Below, piece after piece: positions 48,803 through 58,784 of a stretch of 64,000 nucleotides of DNA. The stretch covers positions 62,001-126,000 of the forward strand of contig VICG01000011.1 of assembly GCA_008692225.1 (NCBI GenBank), written 5' to 3'. Source of the stretch: Monilinia fructicola (taxonomy: Eukaryota > Ascomycota > Leotiomycetes > Helotiales > Sclerotiniaceae). Under the pieces are notes generated by a model. The model was not told the origin of the DNA, searched no databases, and saw only the letters and a list, made by a program, of their open reading frames with translations. Each line of letters begins with the position of its first letter. Within the stretch, counting starts at the first letter, position 1. A program made the translations under genes and the position numbers.

Positions 48803-49156
48803 TTTGAAAAGAGAACAATAAATGAAAGAAAGAAAGGAAAAATCTATAAATGAAAGGAATAAGAATCATTATTTAAACGTTTTCGAAATGTTTTCTAAAC
48901 GTTTGATAAACGTGTTAAAAAAGATAAATAAATACGGTGGTTGGGAGTGGATCAATTGTATAATAATGCTATCTAAATGTTTTCTAAACGTTTTCGAAAC
49001 GTTTAGAACTACGATGTGGATCCATATTGCACAAAGTTATGAATTCGGCAAAAGGTCGGGTGGACCTGCGCGACGTTTTGCGGTTGACCTTTTTTTTTAA
49101 GTGATGCCCCACAGGTCCATATGAGCTCAGATGGACGTCCATCCGACCTACATACC
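48803..49156. other. Element B right end and transposase leader
   Basis: Non-coding DNA with AAACGTTT clusters at 48882-48915 and 48970-49005, then the terminal repeat (about 49030-49156) ending CCATCCGACCTACATACC. It should hold the transposase promoter. Confidence 0.6.
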
Positions 49157-49165
49157 TAATCTGAA
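49157..49165 (+). repeat. Target-site duplication, right of element B
   Basis: TAATCTGAA, identical to 40232-40240. Confidence 0.85.
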
Positions 49166-50489
49166 TCTAATCAAACCTTTTTCTCCCTCCCACAACTTAA
49201 TCTCTATTAATCCCAAGCTTTATCTCTCTCCAGCGATTTGATTCTATTTCGATTATTTTATTACTTTACTTGTGTTAGAACTACTCTACTCACGTTACTC
49301 TCTCTCTCACATTACTCTACTCACATTGCTTTACTCTACCTTACTCTACTCACGTTACTCTACTCTACCTTACTCTACTCGACTTTATCTATCCACGTCT
49401 CTTTCCCATATCCATACCTCTAATAAATACTTGATTCATCATCCATCCATCCATTCATCATTCATCCATCCATCCATCCATTCACCCATTCACCCATTCA
49501 CCCATTCCTTCATCCCTCCATCCCTCCATCATCAAAGCATCCCATCCCATCCCATCCCATCCCATCCCATCCCACCTTCTTCCTCAATCTCCACTTTCTT
49601 GCGCATCTCTCCCTACAGGACTGTCCTGTACCTACCTGTACATTAGATGGTACATACAATACGTATTGTACCTATTTCCATCTACCAAGGCTTGACCTTA
49701 CCCAGCACGTACCTGAAGGTTAAGGTATGCGACAGTAGTGAGCTGCACGCAAGCACGCAAGTCACCACGCAACCAACCACGCAACCACGCAACCAATCAA
49801 GCAACCCACCCACAAACCAACCCACCACACCATCAACCAAGGCAAGGCAAGACAAGGCCAGGCCAGGCAAGGCAAGGCAAGGCAGGGCAGGGCAGGGCAG
49901 GCAAAGGAACGCAAGCATTGCTCTCAATTTACACCTTTAATTGCATTTCACCTTTGACTTTACTGGTTCCTCCCATTACACCAACCATTCACCATTCACC
50001 ATTCGCCATTAACCATAATCCAAACAGAATCGTCAAAAACGATAAAAAATTAAATGATAATCAAATTTCAAAAAGGTTATTTGATTTGATTTTTATCTTC
50101 ATTTGCCCATTGCGACAACGGCATTGAATCTCCATTCATCGAAGGAGAGGAGAGAGAGAAGAGAGAAAGAGAGAGGAGAGAAGAGAAGAGAGAAAAGAGA
50201 AAGAGACGAGGAGAGAAAAATCACTACCTAGGTACCTCCAGCTACAGACAGTACCTGCCTACCTCATAATCACTGACTTCCGCTTTCCCGATCTGAAAGT
50301 CGAAAGGGAAACTTTTCAACAACCACCTCCTCCTACCTCCAGGGTAAATAATATCCATCACATCGACCATTTTTGATCACATCAACGAAACAAATCACAA
50401 CAAATCATAACAAAACAAATCAAATCAATTTATTTCAATTCAAATAATCAACCTCAAATTTTATTGTCATCTTTCAATACTTCATCAAC
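49166..50489. other. Repeat-rich region upstream of the SR protein gene
   Basis: No gene seen. It contains TTACTCTACTC repeats (49290-49380), CATTCACC/CATCC runs (49440-49530), (CCCAT)n at 49538-49572, (GGCAA)n/(GGGCA)n at 49845-49905 and a GAGA-rich tract at 50140-50215. The last 150 bp, with AACAAATCA repeats, are the likely leader of the next gene. Confidence 0.55.
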
Positions 50490-52210
50490 ATGACCGAGGT
50501 CTCCTCCACCAGACTTTACTTGGGGAATCTCCCTCGTAATGGTAAGCTCAATCGCGATGCGACAATCAACAAATCTACCTGCTAATCCATCTATTGGGAC
50601 ACAGCAACCAAAGCCGATGTCGAAGCTCACTTCAATACCCATGGCACCGGAGAGATCACCGAGATCAAACTTATGAATGGATTCGGCTTCATCGAATATA
50701 AAGATGCGATGGATGCGCGCGACGTCGTTCCTGGTAAGGCAATCCACCCGCGATCATGATCAATCCCCCCCGCACACAATCACAATTGATAACATCTTCT
50801 CTCTGCATAGCCTTTCACGGTTCCGACTTTATGGGCGAACGCTTGACGGTGCAATTCGCTCGTGGTACTCGTAACAGAGATACCTTTGCCAACCCTGAGC
50901 GAACCGCTCCTCGTCCCAGACGTACCCCTCATCGAATGCAAATCTCTGGACTTCCAGGTGAGACCAGCTGGCAGGTCTGTTTACCCCCGTTCCTTCATCC
51001 GGACTCATGGATCTCAATTATTGCTATTTGGACTATAATATAAAAACCACATCGTTTTTGGACGCCTTCTTATACATACCGTCACTGGCCAAGTTACCAT
51101 TGTAATCCTGGTCAGCGGCGCGCTACGTGATGGAATTGATATCTTCATACCATGACAATATGCGAGTGCATCTTGCGCGGGCGGCCAGGATATCATGGAC
51201 TGACTCAAATGAACGTTGATCGCGATGGCCTTTTTTATCATGTCTCGACTTCCTTTTTGCTATCATTGCTTGCTATTACCCTTGCATCCCGGAAGATGAT
51301 GTTCCTGCGCTGGAAAGATGGCCCGACCTCTGGAAGGTGGATCAGCTATTCTAGAAGGATATATTCCTGGCTACTAATTCAAGGGCACCCTCGATCCCTT
51401 GGCATTTGCAAACAAACAAACCAAAAAAAAAACTTCCCCAACAGTCCAGGACAACAACTTACGTGGACTTCTGGATATAGGATCTCAAAGATTTCGCTCG
51501 TCAATCTAGCCTTGACGTTGTGTATTCGGAAACTGGTCGTGACCGTGATGGTAAAGGGTAAGTTAACGCCTGGACCATGTTAATGTGGACAATCATTAAT
51601 TTTTTTGACGAATTAGAAGCTTTGTCGAGTTCGAGACGGCTGCAGACTTGAAGACTGCAGTCGAGAAGCTTGACGGTCGCGAATTCAAAGGCGCCCGAGT
51701 TACTTGCACCGCTGATGTAAGATTTCATTCCATCTTTGAGGATCCAAGCTCAACGCGTGCTGCGAGGATTCTTGTCATGTGGATACTAATGAGATTGTCT
51801 AGACCCAACCGGATATCCCTCGCGATAGTCGTGCGCGCGATCTCGATCCCCCATTCCTCGAGGACGACCTTACCCAATTGACGATTATGATCGACGTGGT
51901 CCACCCCGTGGTTACAGTCCACGTCGTGATGCCTATCGTGATCGCAGCCCACCTCGCCGTAGCTATTACGATGATGACCGTGGTCGTTATGGTCGCTCAC
52001 CACCACCTAGACCCCGTGGTCCCATCGACGATTACCCACCACCACGTCGCAGTGGCTTCGATGATCCCTATCGTCGTGATTACCCCCCGGCTGACCCATA
52101 TATCAAATGGACATGGAAGACCACCTTATGATCGTCCTCCGCCAAGAGATTACCCACCCAGAGATGCCGGATATGCTGATGACGGATACCGTCGTGGCCG
52201 CTACTGGTAA
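50490..52210 (+). CDS. SR protein, Srp2-type splicing factor with two RRMs
   Basis: A nuclear pre-mRNA splicing factor related to fission yeast Srp2. Six exons: 50490-50541, 50605-50733, 50812-50975, 51481-51557, 51617-51716, 51803-52210. RRM1 begins RLYLGNLPRNATKADVEAHF and has NGFGFIEYKDAMDARDVVP. A linker (RTAPRPRRTPHRMQISGLPG) leads to the pseudo-RRM2 signature SWQDLKDFARQ, then SFVEFETAADLKTAVEKL. The tail is Arg/Asp/Tyr/Pro-rich (GYSPRRDAYRDRSPPRRSYY), a divergent RS domain. That tail is encoded in a shifted frame between about 51842 and 52110, bounded by one apparently missing base (GCGCGCG) and one extra A (ATCAAATGG). The shifts cancel, so the unshifted frame is also open to 52210 but reads hydrophobic nonsense. 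The 505-nt third intron is unusually long. Confidence 0.87.
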
Positions 52211-52776
52211 ATCATCCTTTCCAAATAGGTTGCAAAGGTGTGACCATTTGGATTCTGCTCACACAACATAGATTTTTAATGACAACTGGGTGGGATATGA
52301 AATGTTTTTTCAATTGATGATTCACAGTGAAGAGGCCAAATGGGCGTTTGGAGGTTAACGTCTTCAAGCCTTTCACGGAAGGTTATGATGTGAAGACACG
52401 GATTTCGCTAGTTGACTCTTTTCAGTCTTGTTTTCTTTCTTTTGCTCGACCAAAAAAGCATACCCGGGGACCGTTCTCTTACCATACCAATGTACATGAG
52501 AACATGCTTTTCTTTCGAGGGATGAGTCTAACTTGATGTTTTGATCTTAATCTCTACGACGTGTATTCATAGAAATCAATGGTTATTTTATTTGCAAGAC
52601 ATCATTGTCAGTAGGTGATGTAAGATTTTTTTAGATGCTTGAGGTTGTGTGAAGCGATATGGATGTTCCAAAGTAGTGAACTCTTGCAGAACCATATGTT
52701 CTTGAATGATGTGTATTAATTCATGATGCATAACCAAGCGTCCCAATGTAATGAGTTTGTTTTAAACGCTAAAATA

Positions 52777-52817
<41 letters not shown>

Positions 52818-52906
52818 CCACCATCATAAACAACCACACCCTACACTACCCTAAATCCCCCCTTTGACTACGCTAAAACTCCCTACTCTCCCCAATATCA
52901 CAGACA
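52211..52906. other. Convergent spacer of the SR protein and phospholipase genes
   Basis: No gene supported. A (CAT)n microsatellite lies at 52780-52815. The open frame at 52327-52536 has no recognisable feature. Confidence 0.5.
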
Positions 52907-54505
52907 TCAAAAAACACCCGTCTCAGGCAAGCCCTTCCACGCCAAAGCCTTCCTCAACAATCGCGGCGGTTCCATGACGGCCTCCGACGTCAACACCCAG
53001 GTTCCCCAGTGGATTCCCATGGCTCGCTTGCATTGGGTATCGAGAAAGATGTTGACGCTGTCAAAGGGGTTGGCGTGCATGGGGGAGAAGATGGAGCGGG
53101 GTTCTGTTGGGGGGGGGGGGTGAGTTAGTTGGTTATTGGGGAGTTTGGGGGGGAGAAGGAAAGGGGAAAGGGAGAATAACGTGACTTCTTCACATACCAT
53201 AAGCGCCGATCGGGACCAAGCCCAAATCAAAGGGACCCCTCAACTCTCCTATTTCCCGAAAGGCCGGACACACGGGGAGGTGGGCGTACGCATCGTCGTA
53301 ATCGTCAATGTCCTTGGGGAGGGGGGGCACGGCGCGGGTACCCCGTGTCGCCGCCGAACCAGACGGATTTCCCGCCCGAGGATACGCTCCATGAGCACCA
53401 GAGGGTGCGCCCTTTGTCGAGGGCGCTACGGCCCGATGTGTGTTGGGAGGGGAGGCAGGTTAGGGTTGCGGTGATGGGGGAAGCGGAAGGGGAAGGGGAA
53501 GCGGATGAGGGGGAGGAAGAGGAAAGAGATCGGATTGAGGGTTACCTCGGCGTCGTCCCACCAATCCATCTCGACGACGTTGTCGATGCCGCATTCTCGG
53601 AACCAGGCGGCGAGTCCGAGGCCGACGATGAATTGGACGTGGGGGTGGAGGTTGTGGATGGCGAGGATGCTGGGCTGGCTGAGGTGGTCGTAGTGGCTAT
53701 GGCTTATGATGACGAGGTCGATGTAGGGGAGGGCGGGGATGGCGCACGCGGGCGGGTGTAGCGCTTTGGACCGAGGAAGGTGAAGGGGGAGCAGCGATCT
53801 TCGAAGACGGGGTCGAAGAGGACGCGCAGGCCGCTGCTATATTCGAGGTAGTAGGTTGCGTGGCCGAGCCAGGTTGCGCGGAGGTGGGGGGAGGAGTGCC
53901 GGGTTGGAAGGAAGGTGGGGGTTTGGTGGGGGACGGTTGGAGGGGTGGTGTCGGGGGTGGGGAAGTTGCCGGTTAGTTTTGCACTGGGGGGGGGGGAGGT
54001 GGTTAGTTGGGTTTGCTTGGGGGGGCGGGGTGAGGGGTTGAAGCAAGAGTAAAAGTAAAGGTAAAGGTAAAAGTAAGAATCCGAATCCGACTCCTCACAA
54101 ACAACAACGTTAACCCCATCCAAAGAATAAACCTCACATACAATCCACTACATTGCACACAGCACATCGCGCATCGCATCTCGCATCGCATCTCGCATTT
54201 CCCATGCGCAACATCAGATCCCACCGCCCACCAGCAACACGAATTTCGCACACTTGAAACGTACTCGCGAGCTCCCTCCCTTCACGGAAAGAAACAAAGA
54301 GCACCTACCGCATCATAGCCAGACCCATCCCAGGTACACTCTTCTCAACCCATGATTCCCAGGGGTTGGTATATCCGGAACCGTTTTTCAGATGATGTGG
54401 TTTGGATTTTGAGGATTCGGGGACGGGGGAGTGGGGGGAGGGGGTGCTGATTGTGGGTTTGTAGAGGGTGTGGGGGGGTATGGTAGGATAGGTGATGTTG
54501 GACAT
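52907..54505 (-). CDS. NAPE-PLD-type phospholipase (metallo-beta-lactamase fold), frame broken
   Basis: Predicted N-acyl-phosphatidylethanolamine-hydrolysing phospholipase D, a zinc hydrolase. The start at 54505 gives [20 protein letters not shown] and [19 protein letters not shown] in exon 1. Exon 2 holds [40 protein letters not shown], the metal-binding motif [61 protein letters not shown] and [15 protein letters not shown]. The last exon has [20 protein letters not shown] and [20 protein letters not shown], the classic end of this family. Frame changes are needed near 53757 (CCC run), 53483 (CCCCC run) and 53338. No in-frame stop lies between. Coding DNA is strongly GC-rich and the last acceptor has a run of about a dozen C. 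Broken gene or sequence error are both possible. Confidence 0.85.
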
Positions 54506-54711
54506 GGTTTGGGGGTTGGAGGTTTGTTTTTGTTTTTTGTTTGTGTGGAAGTTTGAGATTGGTGTTGATTTTTGATGCTGATGTTGATGTTGGGGTTGGA
54601 TTTGGGGTTGGGGTTGGTATTGGCTTATGTGGTCGATGCCGAAGAATGGAGAGGAGGTTCTTCAGGCGCATTTGGGGATGAGGAGGGAGGAGGAGAGGAG
54701 GAGAGGAGAGA

Positions 54712-54758
54712 ACAAGACAGGGCAAGACAGGGCAAGACAGGGCAAGACAGGGCAAGAA
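54712..54758. repeat. 10-bp tandem repeat (GACAGGGCAA)n
   Basis: Four to five near-perfect copies of a 10-bp unit. Confidence 0.8.
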
Positions 54759-55235
54759 AGCGGTAGATTAAAAGCAAGATGATATTCTCCCGAGTATCAA
54801 ATCAATGGAAAGGAATAAACAATTAAATATCCTTCAATCCGACTTCTCAAATACTGCCCAGTGTCTTCTTTACCATTGCATGCGACGTAGGCTGACGGGA
54901 ATGACGTTGCGTAATGTTGAATACTTTTGAGGCAGAGGTAGAAGAACTAGCAACAATTTTACGTAGCGAAGACTTTTGAAGTAGCACTAAGGATTTAAGG
55001 ATGCAAGGAAGGAGTAGAGGAATCCTTGATGGTCTTATCGGTTTATGAACGGAGATAAAGAAAAATGCGCGATTGCGGGCATGTATGGGTGATGATTATG
55101 CGTCGTGAGTGATGCTTACGGGTATGGATGGTTTGTTTGGTATACCCGACTCCGTAGAGAAGATCTGGTGGATGGATGGAGATAGAGAATGCGATGCTCC
55201 GAAATCCAATGTGACCGAGATTCCGGGTCGGGGTC

Positions 55236-55292
55236 GGGTTCGGGGTTTGGGTTTGGGTTTGGGTTTGGATTTGGGTTTGGGTTTGGGTTTGA
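55236..55292. repeat. TTTGGG tandem repeat
   Basis: About nine units of TTTGGG with single variants. It resembles but does not equal the usual fungal telomere unit TTAGGG. Confidence 0.75.
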
Positions 55293-55413
55293 GGTTTTCC
55301 TTTTGGGTGGTTTGGGGGGGATGAAGGGGATAGAATGGTTGAGAGGTTGATTATTGATTATTAAAGTAAATTATAAGTAAGAATGAATAGATAAATGATT
55401 TTATACTGTTTAA

Positions 55414-57155
55414 TTACTCGGGCGGGTTTTAAAAAGAGCCGGGGCATACGCAAATATTAAACCTATACTACTTATTTAACAAAACCTTAATATAATTTTT
55501 TATAATTTATAGATATTAAATAATTAGTATTTTAATATTTAATATGAAAAATTTATATTATAAAAATTAGTGATAAAGAATATTAATATAATAATATTAG
55601 AAATTTTAAAAAATCTAATATTTTATTTATATATTTAATTACTTTATAAATATTATATTTAAACTTATAAAGTTATATTAAATAATAAAATATAAACTAA
55701 AGTTTTATATAATATATATTAAGATTTTAATATCTTTATTAATATTAAAGAAATATATAAATAGAGTTTATAATATTTCATAGTTTATTAATTTTAAAAG
55801 TTAATATTCGCTTATTTAAATTATATAAAAAAAAATTATATTAATATATATATATATATATAAACTAATAAAATAAATATAATAAAATAAATATAATAAA
55901 ATAAATAATAAAATCTTAAGAATATTTAATAAAACTATAATTTTTTTTATAAAAGAGAATAATAATATATAATTAATATTATTAACGTATTAATAGAAAT
56001 AAAATATAATAGTATAAATTATAAATAAATAATCTAAATAGCTTTAATAAAGATTAGCTCTACTTTACTATATATTTAATTAATTACTCGAACGCGTTTT
56101 TAAAAGAGATATAAACGAATATAAAACTTATAATTATTTAACGAAACTTTAATATAATTTTATATAATTTATATATATATTAGATTTAGTATTTCAATAT
56201 CTTTCTATAGAGTTTTTATATTATAAAAATTATTTTTAAACGAATAGTAATACTATAAAGTTAGTAATTTAAGAAAATTTTGAAAATTTATCAATATATT
56301 AATTTAAACTTTAACAGTATATAAATTTTAAAAACTAAAATTATAGAAAAATAATATAAACTTAAAAGTTTTATTTGATATATTAAAAATTTACTAATAT
56401 TTATTTTATCAAATATATATATTAATATAAAATATATAAAAAATTTTAGATTTTAACGAAAAATTATATTTTATATAATTAAAATAAGCGAATTTACCTT
56501 TTTAAAACTTGTAAATTTTCGTAAATTTTTAATTTTATCAATATATATCTTAAGTATTAATAAAGATATTTAAATTCTAAAATTAGTAATATAAAATTTA
56601 GTTTTTATTTTATTATATAATATGAATTTTATAGATTTAGCTATAATATTCATTAAGTTATTTAATATTATTATAAATCTTTATTTTTTCTATATTTTTT
56701 AAATATTTATATATTTTATTATGCTATTATTCATTTAAAATTGATTTTTATAATATAAAAACTTTTATAGCAAATATAAAAATACTAAATTTATACTATT
56801 GATAAATTATATAAAATTATATAAAGGTTTCGCTGAAATAATTATAAGTTATATTTTAACGTATACCTCTTTTAAAACTCGCCCGAGTACGATAAAAAAA
56901 TTTAAAATATTTTATTTCTATATAATATTAACTTTTAAGATTTAAATATAATCTAGATTTAAATTAATTATTGATAAGTTTTTAAATTTTTTTAAAATTA
57001 CTAACTTTATAATATAAGTATTCTTTTAAAATTAATTTTAATAATATAAATTCTTATAAGAAGATTTTAAATTTTAACTCTATAATATATATAGATTTTA
57101 TTAAATAAATAATTATTTTATATTCGTTTATATCTTTTTTAAACCCCGATTAAGT
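55414..57155. mobile_element. RIP-like degraded element(s) with nested inverted repeats
   Basis: The motif TTACTCGGGCGGGTTTTAAA begins at 55414 and a close copy TTACTCGAACGCGTTTTTAA at 56094, both followed by about 90 bp of related sequence (for example TTATTTAAC[A/G]AAAC and TAATATAATTTT). Reverse-complement copies end at 56890 (ACTCGCCCGAGTAC) and at about 57155 (ACCCCGATTAAGTAT). This gives an inner pair 56094-56890 and an outer pair 55414-57155. The inside is over 85 percent A/T by eye with no coding trace. It fits a nested pair of small DNA transposons or one element that captured another, later mutated by RIP. Confidence 0.55.
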
Positions 57156-58618
57156 ATCTACTTAAAAAATTAACTATTAGATCGATAGAACTATACTTTA
57201 TATAAATATTTATATAAGAATTTAATAATCTTATCTTATTCTTATAAAATTATATTATTTAAAATGTATTTCAGTTGAATTTTTTTTAATATTAAACTTA
57301 ATATATTAGATAAATATCGCTCGATTCGAACGTAATATTAGCTTTAATATATATTTAATTAAATAATTACTTAATTCGAATATAATATTAGCTTTAATAT
57401 ATATTTAATTAAATAATTAATTAAATAATTATTTAATTAAATATAATATTAGTTTTAATATATAAATTAAATCTTTAAATATATATTTAAGTAAATATTT
57501 TAAGATTCTTTTATATAATAATTAATAGTAACTTTTTAATACTATTAATAAATATATTAAAATATATCTTTATTTTAATCTCCTTTCTTACTTTTTTAAA
57601 TATTTTTTAAATATATATTAGTTTTAACAAATATATTTATTTAATATTATACTTAATATATATTAGGTCTAATATTTATTTAATATTATACTTAACATCT
57701 ATTGGATCTAATATTTTATTTGCTCTAATATTATATTAACCTTAATATTTCTAATTTTAATATTTCAAAAAATGGATCCGAACGCACCCTTAGATTCTCA
57801 TCCTTATTCTCATCCTTCTAGATTATTCCCATCATTCCCATCATTCCCATCATTCCCATCATTCCCATCATTCCCATTCTCGAGTACTTTGACCCAAACT
57901 ATTCAATTCGTCAACAATCTCTACCAGGACTAATTGTTCTAGTATAACCTTAGAAGGTTCCACGGGCCAACTGAACACACTGGCCAACTGAACGCGCTAA
58001 ACCCTTTTAGTCGATAGGCTGGCAATACCTTATTCTTAAAGGTATAATTAACTCTTATACTTTATTATTATAATATATATTTTAATAATAATAACAATCA
58101 CATAATAGACTTTTTTTTTATTAATAAAATTATTAAAAATTATTAAAAAATGATTTTATAATTTTTTTTATAAAATTTATAATAGTAAACTTTTTATAAA
58201 TATATTTTATTAATTAATTTATATTTATTAAACTATTAATAAAACAAAATATTAAATCTTTTTATATTTCTATTATTTAAAAAGTTTATCAATTATTATA
58301 TATAAAACGTTTTATTCTTTAAAACTAAAATTATTAATATATAATAAATGATTTAATTTAAAAAATAAATTTAAAAGATAGATTTTTAGAAAATTATAAA
58401 CATTTTATAATATATTATTAATAAAATATTATAATCATTTTTAATATATTATTAATAGAATATTATAAGATAAACGATATTTATAATTTTAAAAATATAA
58501 TTAATAATATAGTTTTTAAAATAGTTTTTAAAATTATTTCTATAATTCTTTTAATATATAATATAAATAATAATTAAGTTTATCATTAAAATTATTATAT
58601 TATAAAAATCATTATATT
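57156..58618. other. AT-rich block with a short normal island
   Basis: Extremely AT-rich except for 57780-58030, which carries a (CCCATCATT)n minisatellite at 57835-57880 and the pair GGCCAACTGAACACACT / GGCCAACTGAACGCGC (57965-57998). No gene is seen. The last bases before 58619 flank the LTR. Confidence 0.5.
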
Positions 58619-58784
58619 TGTCACGATCACATACTAAAGCGAATTAATAGAGGTTAGTTAACTAGAATAAGAAAGCTAAGGAGGGAAGAGATCTTTAAGG
58701 AACCTAGAGATCTCTTATATGTACAATATCGCTTAGCATAATAAAATATCACATACTTAAGGCATATAATATTCATCATATATA
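58619..58784 (-). repeat. LTR of the Gypsy element (3' LTR)
   Basis: It starts TGTCACGATCACATAC and ends about CATATATA, where the expected terminal CA looks mutated to TA. Directly inside lies CCCCCTCTTC, the complement of a polypurine tract, as required next to the 3' LTR of a minus-strand element. It is less AT-rich than the interior. The second LTR is outside the window. Confidence 0.55.

Larger units (their letters stand above)
40455..49005. repeat. Dispersed AAACGTTT palindrome clusters of element B
   Basis: Roughly two dozen clusters, each with two to six copies of AAACGTTT or close variants (GAAAACGTTTTC, TAAACGTTTA, TAATCATTTTC), recur every 200-600 bp. Examples: 40996-41030, 41180-41210, 41575-41660, 41862-41915, 42262-42326, 43535-43615, 44080-44165, 45480-45545, 45712-45745, 46284-46328, 46862-46903, 47400-47445, 48315-48360, 48970-49005. 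They fall in introns and spacers; one weak exonic case is at 43850-43880. Flanking host genes lack them. Confidence 0.9.
40241..49156 (+). mobile_element. Element B: 8.9-kb autonomous MULE-like transposon
   Basis: The element starts with end type 2 (GAGTCGACAGGTCGGATGG) at 40241 and finishes with end type 1 (reverse complement GGTATGTAGGTCGGATGG) at 49156. The perfect 9-bp duplication TAATCTGAA on both sides is the size expected for Mutator-like elements. Two zinc-finger genes read rightward from the left end and a transposase gene reads leftward from the right end; they converge near 45 kb. Nearly all introns and spacers hold clusters of AAACGTTT. Base composition is AT-rich but the coding exons are not RIP-degraded, in contrast to the Gypsy element at 58-64 kb. 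A few single-base frame breaks affect the genes, so present activity is uncertain. Confidence 0.85.
54506..55413. other. Upstream region of the phospholipase gene
   Basis: No gene. A GACAGGGCAA repeat (54714-54757) and a TTTGGG tandem run (about 55236-55292) are visible. The rest is ordinary intergenic DNA that becomes abruptly AT-rich after 55330. Confidence 0.55.

Noticed and set aside
40455..49005. CRISPR-like array from the regularly recurring repeats of element B
   Set aside because: Repeats are 8-bp palindromes in variable clusters within introns of a eukaryotic transposon; there are no uniform spacers or cas genes.
40241..49156. Starship or virus-derived large element
   Set aside because: No tyrosine-recombinase captain, polymerase or capsid gene is visible; a DDE transposase, terminal repeats and a 9-bp duplication explain it.
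55236..55292. Telomere-like TTTGGG run
   Set aside because: The unit differs from TTAGGG and the run is short and internal, with gene and transposon DNA on both sides.
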